A stretch of DNA of 64,000 nucleotides from Rebecca billardiae RCC1528 (Eukaryota > Haptophyta), in contig OZ251245.1 in the NCBI GenBank assembly GCA_965240325.2, positions 682,001 through 746,000 on the forward strand, written 5' to 3'. This document shows positions 9,414-22,500 of the stretch, in pieces (position 1 is the stretch's first letter; every line of letters starts with the position of its first letter). Both the position numbers and the translations under genes were made by a program. Under the pieces are notes generated by a model that saw nothing but the letters and a program-made list of their open reading frames with translations, ran no database searches and was not told the origin of the DNA.

Positions 9414-11823
9414 TGGGGGCTGTCAGCGCCGAGGAGGGCGCGCCGCGCAGCGCCGCGGCGGCCGACGCGTCCGACTCGCGCGCGGCCGCGCGGCGCGCGC
9501 TCCTGCTCGAGCACGACCTCGCCCAGCGCCTCGTGTGCGCGCTCGACGGAGCGCCCGCCGCCGCGCTCGACCCGTTGCTAGGCCTTGCCGCCGAGCTCGC
9601 GTCGGCCGACCGCGCGTGCGCCGAGCGCCTCGCGGCGGCGGAATCGCGCGGCCGCGGCCTGCTGCAGCTGCTCGCGCGGCTCTGGACCGAGGCGGAGGCG
9701 CGCGCGGGCGTGCTTCGCCAACGGGGCTCGGCACACGTCGGCGATGCCCGAAGACCGCTCGCCGGCGACCTGACGATGATCAGCGCTGCCGCCGCCGCGG
9801 GCGGCGGCGGCGGCGCGGGCGGCGGCGAGGAGGCCCCCAGGGGAGATCGTGCCACGCGGCTGGCCGCGGCGCCGCCCGCAGCCGCCGCGGCCGAGGACGC
9901 GCCGCCGGCCGACGCGGCCGCGGCGGCCGCGCGCGGCCGCGACGCGCGGCACGTGCCTGACCCACCGAGCGACTCCGACTCCGACGCAGCCGAGGCGGCG
10001 GAGGCGGAGGCGGAGGCGGAGGCGGAGGGTGGCGGGGGCGCGCGCGGCGGCGGCGGCGGTGGCGGCGCGGCGCGCGTGTCGCGTGTCGCCACGCTCGTCC
10101 GCTCGGTCGAGGGCGCGCCGGCCGCCGCGCTCAGCGAGCCCGCGGCCATCCAGGCGCTGCTGCGCTCGACCACTGCACACGCTGTCGCCATCGGCGGCCG
10201 CGCAATCGCGCCGCGCGCGGGCGAGCGCGTTTCCGAGCCGCTGGCCGCGGCGAGCTCGCGGCGGGATTTGCGAATGCGCATCTACTCGCTAGCGCACGCG
10301 CTGCGCGCGGCGACCGGCCAGGCGGACACGCCGCTCGCCGAGCTGCTGGGCGCGCGCGCCAAGCCGCGCGCAGCCGCCGCGTCCGCGGAGGAGCTGAGCA
10401 CGCTGGCGGCCATGGATTCTTTCGAGACTTTCGCCGAGGCGCACGCATGGGCGGAGGTCGAGCCCAGACTGGTGCGCGCGCGGCGCGCGCGCGCGCGCGC
10501 GGCGGCTGCGCGCGGCGCCGGGGTGGCGCCCGGCGCGGCGGCTGCGCGCGGCCGGGGTGGCGCGGGGCGCGGGGCCCGGCGGGCGCCCGAGGACGACACA
10601 AGCGCCAATGCAACACCTGACAGCGACTGAGCGTGCTTCGACGCGCGCGCTGACGGCATTGAAACGTGTCAGCTGAGGGCGCGGCGCCGGGCGCGCGGCG
10701 GCGGCGCGGGCGGACTGCGGCGAGCGATCGCGCAGCGGCGGTGGCGCGGCGCGGGCGCGCGGGCCGGCGATGTGGTGTGGTTGGGGCGCCGGGGGGACTG
10801 GGCGAGGGCGAGGGGGGCGTTGCGGGGCGCGGTGTTGCGCGGGGCGCGTGCGCCGCGCGTGCACGCCCTGCGCCCGCGCGGCACTGACCCACCCCGCTTC
10901 GCCTCCACGCCCGCGCGCGCGCCCGCGCGCGCGCCCGCCCGCGCGCCCGCCCGCCCGCCCGCGCGCGCGCGCGCCCGCCCGCGCGCGCGCGCGCGGCGCC
11001 GCGCGCAGGCGGCGGAAGGGCTGCGCCCGACCTCGCGGGACGCGGCGCGCGTGTCCGAGGCGCTCTCAGCGGCCGAGCGCGAGGCGAGTGCGGTGCGCGC
11101 GCAGCAGGAGGCCGCGCTGGACAAGAGCGCGGCCGCGGCGCACGCAGAGGCAGCGCGCACGCTCCACTATGTGACCGAGCCGGCCGCGGGCACGCACACT
11201 CAGGTGTGCGCAGCGGCGCACTGCGCGCGCGGCGAAGCGCCGCGCTCTGCGGCGGGCAGGCGGGCGGCGGGAGGGCACGCGCGCGCGAGCGCGCCGCGCC
11301 ACACGCCCTCACCCGCCCCGCCCCTCGCGCCCCGCCCTCGCATGCGCGCACGCGGCGCGCGCAGCCGCCGCGCGCGCGCACATTCACACAAATGCTGGCG
11401 ACGCGCGAGCGCATCGACAAGTCGATCGCCAACTCGTTCGTGGGGTACGGCGGCTCGCTGAGCGGGCTGAACCACACGATCGGGCTGACGGGCTTCCCGT
11501 TCGCCGCGACCGCGCGGCCGGCCAAGGACGAGGCCACCCGGCAGCGCGAGGAGGCGGAGGCGGAGCGAAAGCGCTTGGAGGCTGTGGGCACCGGCGGCGG
11601 CGCGGCGGAAGAAGTGTCAGACTCGGAGGACGAGGGCGAGCGGCGCGCGGCGAAGCCGGCGAGCAGCGTGGCGGGCTCGGCGCAGCTCGGAGCGGAGGGC
11701 GGATTCGTCGTCACCGCCGAGCAGCCCGCGTTCGAGGTGACGGTCGACATCGAGCGCTCGCTCAAGGCCGTCTCGCGCCCGATCAGCCGTGAGCAGGCAG
11801 CGCGCCCGCTGACCCCTGAGTAG
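5303..11823 (+). CDS. CFAP69: CFAP69, cilia- and flagella-associated ARM-type protein
   Basis: Four exons are proposed: 5303-8104, 8339-10471, 11009-11203 and 11365-11823, about 1862 residues, roughly twice human CFAP69 because of Ala/Gly-rich insertions. Conserved blocks in family order: GFLLRDLAHIAALL and the following GRPFVR (residues 75-120); SEAQRELRNELLALASALLA (about residue 630); HGREVQ joined across intron 1 to AAALRALRALLPL; RDLRMRIYSLAHALRA (near 1580); and the C-terminal SGLNHTIGLTGFP. CFAP69 is an armadillo-type subunit of the central-apparatus C1b region, needed for sperm flagellum and motile cilium function. Introns are 8105-8338 (GTGTGT, 234 nt, no in-frame stop), 10472-11008 (GTGCGC) and 11204-11364 (GTGTGC), all phase 0. 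A telomere-like CCCTAA run at about 7023-7060 encodes Pro-Asn repeats within exon 1. Further in-frame introns may be hidden in low-complexity stretches. Confidence 0.88.
7023..7060 (+). repeat. Telomere-like (CCCTAA)n inside the CFAP69 coding sequence
   Basis: About six tandem CCCTAA units follow a short AGCCCG run. Read in frame they give Pro-Ser then Pro-Asn dipeptides in a variable linker, so the reading frame is kept. TTAGGG/CCCTAA is the telomere repeat of many eukaryotes. Confidence 0.85.
8105..8338 (+). other. Stop-free, frame-preserving intron of CFAP69
   Basis: The intron begins GTGTGTGGTGCGC and ends in a GC run followed by CAG. Its length is 234 nt (78 codons) with no stop in the gene's frame. 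Removing it joins EVQ to AAALRAL, matching the conserved family block ELQLHAIATLS. Left in, it would add an Arg/Ala/His-rich insert unlike any family member. Confidence 0.75.
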
Positions 11824-12016
11824 CCGCGCGGGTATTCATCTGTAGTAGCAGAAGAGAGAATAGGCGGGTAAGGCCGTTCAAGCCTCACGTTTGTAGATAG
11901 ATAATCAACGGAGCCAGCCGTTACTGCCAGCCGTAGGCGGGACGCTCCGGCTGCTGGCTTGAACGAGCCGCCACCTGCGCGGCCTCCAACCGCTGCCGCC
12001 GCCGGCAGGATAAACG

Positions 12017-15000
12017 ATGCCGGCGCGTGGCTGGCGCCGCGCAGCGGCGGTTGCGCTCGTCCTCGGCGCCGCGCCGGTGGCGCCGCAGTTCCCGCCGCTC
12101 CCGCCCTCGCCGCCGTCCCCACCCTCGCCCCCGTCCCCGCCCTTGCCGCCCTCGCCCTCGCCGTCCGCTCTCGGCGCCGCGTGCGTCGACGGCCCGGACG
12201 GCAACCTGGTGTACACGGCTGGCGCGGTGCCGACGTGCTTCTCGGCGTTCACCTCGTCGGCGCTCACGTTCTCGGCGGCCGCGCTCGCGTGCTCCACGCT
12301 GGGCACCACGCACTCCCTCGTCGGCCGCCTCGCTCTCCCCGAGGACTCGGATGCACTCGCGTCAATCTACGTCGCGTTCTCACTGTCGGCTCTCAGCGGC
12401 GCCGGGCCGTGGCTCGACGGGAGCGACGCGCTGACGGAGGGCGTGTGGCTCGACTCGACGGGCGCGGCCGTCGGCTACCAGAACTGGCACCCCGACAACG
12501 ACCCGCCCGCGGCCGACCTCCTCCAAAACTGCATGCACATTCTCGCGCCGGCAACTTCCGGAGGTTTCTACGCGGACGCCGCGTGCACCGACTCGCTCGG
12601 GTACATCTGCCAGCTGCAAGAGGCGCAGCCCAGCCCGCCCAGCCCGCCGCCCAGCCCGCCGCCCAGCCCGCCGCCCAGCCCGCCGCCCAGCCCGCCGCCG
12701 AGCCCGCCTCCGCCCGCTCCGCCGCCGAGCCCGCCGCCGCCACGCCCGCCGCCCAGCCCGCCGCCCGCGGCGCCGCCATCGCCTCCGCCGAGCCCGCCGC
12801 CGAGCCCGCCGCCGAGCCCGCCGCCCAGCCCGCCGCCCAGCTCGCCACCCAGCCCGCCGCCGAGCCCGCCTCCGCCCGCTCCGCCGCCGAGCCCGCCGCC
12901 GAGCCCGCCGCCGAGCGCACCGCCGAGCCCGCCGCCACGCCCGCCGCCACGTCCGCCGCCCAGCCCACCACCCAGCCCGCCACCCAACCAGGCACCGCGC
13001 CCCCCGCCTTCGCCGCCGCCAAAGCCGCCGCCGAGCCCCCCGCCCAGCCCCCCGCCGAGCCCCCCGCCCAGCCCGCCCCCACCCGCGCCACCGCCGAGCC
13101 CACCCCCGCCAAGCCCGCCGCCAAGCCCGCCGCCGAGCGCGCCGCCGAGCCCACCGCCAAGCCCGCCGCCAAGCCCGCCGCCGAGCGCGCCGCCGAGCCC
13201 ACCGCCGAGCCCGCCGCCCTCGGCGCCGCCAAGCCCGCCGCCGAGCCCGCCGCCAAGCCCGCCGCCCATGCCGCCGCCATGCCCGCCGCCTAGCCCACCG
13301 CCCAGCTCACCGCCAAGCCTGCCGCCGCCGAGCCCGCCGCCCTCGCCGCCGCCCGGCTCGCCGCCAAGCCTGCCACCGACCCCTCCGCCACTGCCGCCGC
13401 CCTCGCCGCCGCCCTCGCCGCCGCCCTCGCCGCCACCTCCCGCGCCGCCCTCGTCGCCGCCGCCCCCAGCCGCACCGCCGTCGCCGCCGCCGAGCCCGCC
13501 GCCAGCCCCACCGCCGTCGCCGCCACCCACCCCCGCGCCAAGCCCAAGGCCGCCGCCGAGCCCGCCGCCACCGGGTGCGCCGCCAAGCCCGCCGCCCAGC
13601 CCGCCGCCCGGCGCGCCGCCAAGCCCACCGCCGAGCCCACCGCCGAGTCCGCCGCCGAGCTCTCCACCTGCGCCGCCTCCGGCTCCGCCGCCGAGCCCGC
13701 CGCCGAGCCTGCCGCCCAGCCCGCCACCCAGCCCGCCGCCACCCAGCCCGCCCAGCCCACCGAGCCCGCCGCCCGCGCCGCCGCCGAGCCCGCCGCCGAG
13801 CCCGCCGCCAAGCCCACCGCCAAGCCCGCCGCCAAGCCCGCCCCCTCCCTCGCCACCGCCCTCGCCACCGCCGAGCCCGCCGCCGAGCCCACCGCCAAGC
13901 CCGCCGCCCAGCCCGCCGCCGCCGAGCCCGCCGCCCAGCCCGCCGCCGAGCCCGCCGCCCAGCCCGCCACCGCCCTCGCCGCCGCCCAGCCCGCCTCCGC
14001 CCAGCCCGCCGCCCAGCCCGCCACCCAGCCCGCCTCCGTTCTCCCCGCCCTCGCCACCGAGCCCACCGCCCAGCCCCCCTCCAAGCCCGCCGCCACCCTT
14101 GCCGCCGCCCTCGCCGCCGCCCTCGCCGCCGCCGGCGCCGCCACCCAGCCCGCCGCCATCCCCGCCGCCGTCCCCGCCGCCGTCCCCGCCGCCGTCTCCG
14201 CCGCCCTCGCCGCCGCCCAGCCCGCCACCGCCCAGCCCGCCGCCCAGCCCGCCGCCCAGCCCGCCACCGAGCCCGCCGCCCAGCCCGCCGCCGAGCCCGC
14301 CCCCACCCTCGCCCCCACCCTCGCCGCCGCCCAGCCCGCCGCCATCGCCGCCGCCCAGCCCGCCGCCGCCCAGCCCGCCGCCCAGCCCGCCGCCCTCCCC
14401 GCCGCCGAGCCCGCCGCCGAGCCCACCGCCGCCATCGCCGCCACCCTCGCCGCCGCCGAGCCCGCCGCCCTCGCCACCGCCCAGCCCGCCGCCGAGCCCA
14501 CCCCCGCCTTCGCCACCGCCGAGCCCGCCACCCTCGCCGCCTCCAAGCCCGCCGCCCTCGCCGCCGCCGAGCCCGCCACCGTCGCCGCCGCCGAGCCCGC
14601 CGCCGAGCCCGCCGCCATCGCCACCGCCATCGCCGCCGCCCAGCCCGCCGCCGCCGCGCGCCCCGCCCTCGCCGCCACCGAGCCCGCCTCCCAGCCCGCC
14701 GCCGCCGTTGCCGCCGCCGAGCCCACCGCCGAGCCCGCCGCCGAGCCCGCCGCCACCGCGCCCGCCCCCGTCGCCGCCGCCATCGCCGCCGCCCAGCCCG
14801 CCGCCGCCACGCCCGCCACCCACGCTTCCGCCGTCGCCACCGCCGAGCCCGCCGCCGAGCCCGCCGCCGAGCCCGCCGCCATCCCCGCCGCCGAGCCCGC
14901 CGCCGAGCCCACCGCCGAGCCCGCCCCCGTCCCCACCGCCGGCCGCGCCACCAGAGCCGCCGCCGTCGCCTCCGCCGAGCCCGCCGCCGAGCCCGCCGCC

Positions 15001-16557
15001 GAGCCCGCCGCCGAGCCCGCCACCGCGCCGGCCGCCGCCGCTCCCGCCGCCGAGCCCGCCGCCGCAGCCGCCGCCGCCGAGCCCACCGCCGAGCCCGCCG
15101 CCGTTCAGCCCGCCGCCTCGGCTGCCGCCTCCGAGCCCACCCTCCGTGCCGCCGCAGCCGCCGCCTGTGCCGCCGCCAGCGAGCCCGCCCGCGCGCCCGC
15201 CGCCACTGCCGCCGCCGTCGCCGCCGCCACTGCCGCCGCCGTCGCCGCCGCCCATGCCGCCGCCGCCGCCGCCGCCACGGCCACCGCCACGGCCGCCGCC
15301 ACGGTCACCGCCGATGCCGCCACCCCCGCCGCCACCCTCGCCGCCGCCCGCGCCGCCACCGTCCTCGCCGCCCGCGCCGCCGCCACTGCCGCCGCCGCCG
15401 GCGCCACTGCCGCCGCCCGCGCCGCCACCCGCGCTGCCGCCGCCACCTCGCACCGAGCCGTTCCCGCCTCCCTCGCCGCCGAGCCCGCCGCCCAGTGCGC
15501 CTCCGCCGTCGCCGCCACCATCGCCGCCACCCTCGTCGCCGCCCGCGCCGCCACCGTCGCCGCCACCATCGCCGCCACCGTCGGCGCCTCCGAGCCCGCC
15601 GCCCGGCCCGCCGCCCAGCCCACCGCCGAGTCCGCCGCCGCCATCGCCGCCGCCATCGCCACCGCCGAGCCCGCCACCGTCCCCGCCGCCGAGCCCGCCG
15701 CCCGGCCCGCCGCCCAGCCCGCCGCCGTCGCCTCCGCCCAGCCCGCCACCGAGCCCGCCACCGAGCCCGCCGCCCAGCCCGCCGCCCAGCCCGCCGCCGA
15801 GCCCACCGCCATCGCCGCCGCCGAGCCCGCCGCCCAGCCCGCCGCCCAGCCCGCCGCCCAGCCCGCCGCCCAGCCCGCCGCCACGCCCGCCACCCTCGCC
15901 GCCTCCGAGCCCACCGCCGCGGCCGCCGCCGCCGACACCTCCCCCGAGCCCGCCACCCTCGCCGCCGCCCTCGCCGCCGCCGTCCCAGCCGCCGCCGCCG
16001 CCCTCGCCCTCGCCGCCGCCGCCCTCGCCGCCGCCGCCCGCCCCGCCCGCGCCGCCCCCAACCCCGCCGCCGCCGCCGCGCGTCGAGCCGTTCCCGCCGC
16101 CCTCGCCGCCCTCGCCGCCGCCACCCTCGCCGCCGCCGCCGCCCTCGCCCCCGCCGCCGGGCACCGTCTACTTCATCCGGCTCGTGCTCGAGGGGAGCCT
16201 GGCCGAATTCGACGGCGGCGACGAGGAGAGAGTTTTGGGCGCGCTGGCGGCGCGGCTCCAGCTGCCGCGCCGCAGCCTCGCGGTGCGCTCGCGCGCCGAC
16301 GCGTCCATCGTGCTCGTCGTCGCGGTGTACGCGGCCGCGACGGACCCGGTCGACGCGCCAGCCGTCCTGGCGGCCGCAGGCACCGACGCAATCTCCGCCG
16401 ATCTCGGCGTGCCTCTTCTCGAGCCGCCGGCCGAATTGTTCGGCGGCTGCACTGAGACGGCGGCGCTCAACTACGACTCGAGCGCGACCTTCGACGACGG
16501 GCGGTACTGCGAGTACTCCGCGCCGCCGAGCCCGCCGCCGAGCCCGCCACCGGCGCC

Positions 16558-16588
<31 letters not shown>

Positions 16589-19500
16589 TCGCCGCCGCCG
16601 CCCAGCCCGCCCGACCGGCGCGGCGCGAGCGTGGTGGTCGCCGTGTCGTCTGTGCGATTCTCAGTGGAAGGCCTCTTGGCGTGGGTGGCGGAGGGCACGC
16701 TGGTGTGGTGGGCGCGGCCCAACGCCGTCGCCGGCAGCGGCGCGAACTGCTCGGACACCGCCGCGTCGGCGCCGGACGCCAGCCTGGGCGGCGCGCAGCC
16801 TGTGAGCGCCGCCGGAGCCGCCAACTTCAGCGCCAACGAGACGGGGCGCGGCTTTGAGTTGTGTGCCGCCGTGACGTTGGGCGGCGGCGGCGGCGGCGGC
16901 GCGGAGGGGCTGCCGTGGCAGCTTGACCTCTTCTCCGTGGCAGCCGTCGAGCCCGTCACCGTCGCCGAGCGCGTGAGCACCGAGCTCCGGCTCACGGTGC
17001 TGCCCGTCGCACGCTCGGGCGACCGCGCCGCGTGGGTGCCGGCGGGCGCAGGCGGCTGCGCGAGCGCTCCGCGCGCCGCGCTCGGCGGCGCGGCGGCGGT
17101 GGGCGCGGGTGGCGTGGTGACGCTCACGCCGACGCTCGGCGGTGCCGGCGCGGACGGCTGGCTCGAGCTGTGCTACGCCTTCGACGGGCTCAGCCCCGGC
17201 GCGGGCGGCGTCGACGGCGGCAGCGGCGACCGGTACATGCATTTCGGTTCCGTGCGAGCGCGCGTGCTCGGACTCACGTCGGCGACGGTGGAGCGCGCTG
17301 GCGGCGGCGGCGGGGCGCAGCGCGCCGCGGCCGGCCTGCCGGCTGACGTCGTCTTCAACGGCACGGGCGTGTCGGACGGCGACATCGCGGCGTGGGTGCC
17401 GCCGCCGTCCGCGGGCGGCGGCTGCGCGCCCGTTGACGAAACGACGGGCCTCCCGCGCGCGGCGGTGGCCGGCGGCGTCGCGGTCGTGTCGGCCGGCCGC
17501 GCGGCCGCCGTCACCTTCGCCGAGCCCGCGGCGGGCCTGCGAATGTGCTACCGGCTGAGTGCGGCGGCGGGCGCGCCGTGGGTCGCGTACGACGCCGCCG
17601 ACGGCGTGGACGCCGCGCTTTCCCTCAACGTCTCCGGCGTCGCCGCCCCGCTCGCGCTACTGGCTGTGGCGGGCGCCTCTGAGGCAGTGCAGTGGACTGG
17701 CGTCGGGCTGGGTGCTGGCGACGTCGCACGCTGGGTGCCCGCCTCGACGGGCGCGGCGGAGGGCGCGGGCGCGTGCACCGGCGCGCTCGCGACGCCCGGC
17801 TCGCTCGTCGACGCCGCCGGCCGCGCGACCATCCCCGCGCTGCCGCCGTCGGACCTGCTCTGGCTCTGCTACGCACTCGCCCCCGTTGGCGGCGGCGGCG
17901 CCGACGTTGGCGGCGCCGACGGCGCCGGCGGCGCCGGCGGTGCCGACGGCGGTGTGGGCACCGAGTTTGCGCTTCGGCCGAACGTCACGCTCGCCGTGGT
18001 AGGTGCCACCGCCGCGCTCGACGCGCGCGTGGTGGTTGGCGCGGCGCCGACCGCGCTCGACCTCAGCGCCGCCATCGCCGGCGTTCGCGCGGCGGAGGAT
18101 GCGGCGCACTGGGTAGCGCGCGGCGCGGCCGGCGCGTGCGCGCCGGGCGGTGCCCGTGCGGATTTGGGCGCGGTGGCGGCGCTGGGCGCGGGGGCGGTGC
18201 TATCGCTCGAGCTCGGCGCGCCGCCCGACCCCGCGACGACGGCGCTCCCGCTCGAGCTCTGCCTCGCGCTCCGCGGCGGCGCGCGCTACCACCACGTCCC
18301 CAATGTCACGCTCTCCCCTCTGCACGTCATGGGGCCCGCGGCGGCGCGCGCCGTCGTCGGCGTCGCCAAGAGGCTGGTCTTCGAAGGCCTCGGCGTGGGC
18401 GCGGGCGACGAGGCGTTCTACGCGGCGCCGGGCTCGAGCTCGTGCGCCGGCGCAGACGCCGACCCGGCCGCCGCCGCCGCCGCCGCGGCCGTCGGCAACT
18501 GGCTCCGGCTGGACGCGGCCGGCGGCGCCGAGTTCAACGCGAGCGTCGCAGTCTCCTCAGCCCCCCTCTGCTTTCGGTTCGCAGCCACCGGCGCCTTCGT
18601 GCTGTACGGCGGCGCGTCGGGCGGGTTCGAGCGCGTGCTGCACGCGCTCGACGTGACCGGGCCGGCGGAGAGCGTCGCGGTCGTCGGCATGCCCGAGACC
18701 ATCGCGCTCGCCGGCGTCGGGCTCGCGGGGAGTGACTTTGCTGCGTGGGTGCGCGCGGACGGCGGCGAGCTCGGCGCGGCACGCGCGTGCGCGCACGCGC
18801 TCGGCGGCGCGAACGGGAGCAACGCGTCCGCCGCCGCGGGCGTGGCGCACGACGAGCTGATCCTCCGCGTCGGGCCCACCGCCGGCGGCGAAGCGGCGGG
18901 CGCGCTCGGCCTCGCGTTCACGCCGCTGTCCGCCTCGGCGCCGCCAGCGTGGGCGCCACCCGACGCCGGCGCACCGCTCGCGCCGCCGCCCGCCGAGTCC
19001 GGGCTGGTATTGTGCTACGCGTTCGCGGGCGAGCCGGCCGCGGCGCGGCCGGCGGTGCGGCTGCACGTGTTCGACCTCGCGCCGCGCAACGGCAGCTACA
19101 TGGCGGTGACGCGCGCGCCCAAGCGGCTCCCGTTCGCCGGGTACGGCGTCCAAGCGGGCGACCGAGCCTACTGGCTCGCGGCGGGCGCGGCCGATGCGCC
19201 GAGCGCGTGCGCGGGCGCCGCGCCGGCTGACGCGTATGGCGGGGTGGTCGGCGTGGACGGCGGCGGCGAGGCGACGCTCGAGGCGAGCGCGGGCGCGCTC
19301 GGCCTCAGCCTGTGCTACGCCTTCGGCGCCGAGCCGTTCAAGCACTACGCCTCTCACCGCCTCGACCTGCTGACCGTGACCGGGCCGGCGGCGAGTCTGC
19401 TCGTCGCTGGCCAATCAAAGGCGATCGCGCTGAGCGGCGTCGGGCTGAGCGCGGGCGACCGCGCGTTCTGGGCGCCGGCGAACGCGAGCGCGCGCGCGGG

Positions 19501-22500
19501 CGTCGAGTGCGCCGGCGCCCCCGACCCGCGCTGGGGCGGCGAGGCCGTCCTCGCTCCCGGACCGTCCGGACTCCTCGCGCCCTTTTCCGCGCCGAGCGCG
19601 AGCCACCCGGACCTCCGCCTCTGCTTCCGCCACCGCGCGGAGCCGTATGCCGCGCACGCGGGCGTGCGCGCGGTGGCGGCGGAGGTGCTGGGCCCGGCGG
19701 AGGTGGTGGCGATCGCGGGATTCGCCGAGCGCGTCGTCTGGCAGGGCGTGGGCGTGAGCGCGGCGGACACCGCGCTCTGGCTCCGCGCGGACGCGGGCGC
19801 GGCCGAGCGGTGCGCCGCTCGGCAGGCGGACGCGGCGCTCGGCGGCGCGCTCGCCGTCAGCCGCTCGGGAGCGTCTCGCTTCACGGCGGCGCCGAGCGTG
19901 CTGCTGGGCAACAGCAGCAGCGGCGGCGGCGGCGGCTTCGCCGCGCCGTCCTTCGCGCTGTGCTACGCCTTCGCCGCCGAGCCCCCGCGGCTGTTTTCAA
20001 ACGTCACGCTCACGGTCCGAGGGCTTGTGGGGCTGAGCGGCGCGCGGCGCGCGCTCGCCGGCACGGCGCACACGGCGGGGCTGGTAGGCGTGGGCGTGTC
20101 CGACGAGGACTCGGCGTACTGGGTGCTGCCCACGGCGGAGCAGGCGGCGGGCGGCGGCGCGGACCCGTGCGCCGCCGCCGAGCTCGGCGCGCGCACCATG
20201 CACGGGGGGCTGATGCGAGTGCGAGACGCGCGCGTCACAGCAACTTTCCTGCCCATCGCCGCTGCCGAGGGGTTCGCCCTGTGCTACCAGTTCGCCGGCG
20301 AGCCGTTCCGCTTCTACCCCGCGCTCACGCTCGACGTGCTCGCGGTGCGCACGCCCGAGGCGACCATCGCGGTCGAGCGCGAGCTCGAGCTCGTGCGCTT
20401 GGGCGGCGCGGGCGTGCGCGCGGGCGACCAGGCGGCGTGGGTGCTCGCCGCGCCGGGCGGCGGCGGCGGCGCGGACGCGCCGTGCGACGGCGAAGCGGAC
20501 GCGGTGGGCAACTCGACGGTGGGCTCGCTCGACGAGTCGCTCGTCGCCAACTTCACGTTCCGCGGCGTGTTCACCGGCCTCGAGCTCTGCTACCGCTTCG
20601 GCGGCGCGCGAGGGGGCCTGCCGTGGGTGCGCTACCCTGCTGTGAGCCTGTCAGTGGCGTACCCGCCAGACCCGTTCGCCTACGCGGAGCTGAGCGGGCT
20701 GGTGCCGTCGGGCGCGCCGCTCGGCGGCGAGGGCACGCGCGTCACCGTGCGCGGCCGCGGCTTCGAGCCCGCCGTGGCGGAGGCGCGCATCATCCGGTGC
20801 ATCGTCGACGGTGTCGTCGCGCCCGCGCTCACCGTCACGCCGCGCACCATCGAGTGCCTGGCCAACACGAGCCGCACGGCGGGCGCGAGCGTGCCGCTCG
20901 CCGTCTGGGCGGACGAGCTGGACAACGCGACCGGCCTGCCGCGCGAGCCGATCCTTGTCACCTCCGCCTTCGGCTTCTACGACCCGCGCTCGGTGGCGGC
21001 GGAGGCGGTCGTGCCGCTCGGCACGCACCAGGCGCGCGAAGGCTCGCAGATCGACATCCGAGTGGCCAACCTGACCGACTACGGCCGCCTGAGTGTGCAG
21101 TTCGCGAACCGCGCCGCGCCGGTGCGCGCGTTCCGACCGGACGCAGGCGAGCCGATCATCCGCTGCGCCGCGCCGTACATCTCGCCCTTCCTCCCCGAGG
21201 CGGTGATCGGGCTCGAGGTGAGCCTGGACGGCGTCACGTTCACGCGCTCCGACCCGCCGGTGGCGTTTACGCTGTACACGTCGGCGGTCGCGGCGATCAC
21301 GCCGCAGGGCGGGCCGCGAGGCTTCCCGACGCTCGTCACGCTGAGCGGCACCGGCTTCGTCAGGCTGGAGGACGCGGCCGCATGCATCTTCACGCCGAGC
21401 GGCGCGGCGGCGGCGGCGGCGGCGGGCGCCGAGGCCTCGGACGAGGAGGAGGACGAGGCGGCGGCGGGCGCGGGTGCCGCCTTCCAGTCCGGTGCGGACG
21501 TGCGCAGCGCGGTGCAGGTCGTCTGCCCGGTGCCCGACGGCGTGGGCGTGGGCGTGTACGACGTCGCGCTCACGCTGAACGGCGGGATCGACATCGAGCC
21601 AAACCGCTTCGACGAGATCCGCTTCACCGTGTACGAGCCTGGGATTGCGCGCCTGCTTCGCCTCGAGCCGCCCGCCGGGCCGGTGCGCGGCGGCACGGCG
21701 GTGACGCTGCTCGGCGAGGGCTTCCTCGACCTCGGGCCCGGCCAGCTGTGCTGCGTGCTGCGCACCGCGCCCGCGCCCGCGTCGTCGGCGCTCGCCGAGC
21801 CGTGCGCGGCGCCCGCCACCCTTCTGCCCGCACTGGACAACGCGACGACGCGCGCCGTGTGCACCGCGCCCGCCGCGCCCGCCGCGCCCGCGGGCGGCGC
21901 GCTGTGGACCGCCGCCAGCCTCGAGCTCAGCATCAACGCGGGCGTCCCCGGATCCACCACCGCGAGCGCGCTGCGGTTCGTCTGGTACGCCCCGCCGACC
22001 GTCTCGGCCGTCGAGCCGTCGAGCGGCGACGCGAATGGCGGGCTGCGCGTCACGCTCGCGGGGGCGGGCTTCCGGGCTCTGGCGGACGCGAGCGTGGCGT
22101 CGGCGGGCGCGGCGCCGCTCGCGAGCTACGCGCGCGTGCGCTTCGGCGCCGCGCTCGCGCCGCCGCCGCTCGCGCTGCGCGCCGGCACGCTGGACGTGCT
22201 CACGCCGTACGGTGACGACGGCGCGCGCGCGCCAGTCACCGTCGCGCTCAACGGCCAGCAGTTTGACTCGCTGGCCGCGCCGCCGGGCGGCGCCGAGGGC
22301 GCGGCGGCCGTCACGTTCGGGTACGTCGGCTTGCACGCGCCCGCGCTGCTTTCGGCGGCCTTCGACGCGCAGGCCACGTCGCTGCTGCTGCGCTTTGACG
22401 CGCAGCCGACCGACCGCGCGGGGATGGCGGGCGTGCAGCCGTGCGCCCTCGTGCTCGACGACGCCACCGTGGCCACGCTGCGCGGCGAGCCCTCCGCGCC

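Noticed and set aside
7198-10281. Long minus-strand Ala/Ser-rich frame opposite CFAP69
   Set aside because: High-GC DNA leaves antisense frames open. The plus strand carries conserved CFAP69 blocks; this frame has only low complexity.
12568-16164. Long minus-strand frame coding a Gly-rich protein of ~1200 aa
   Set aside because: It is the exact antisense of the Ser-Pro tract; CGG/GGC codons simply mirror CCG/GCC. No start context, domain or splice evidence supports it.
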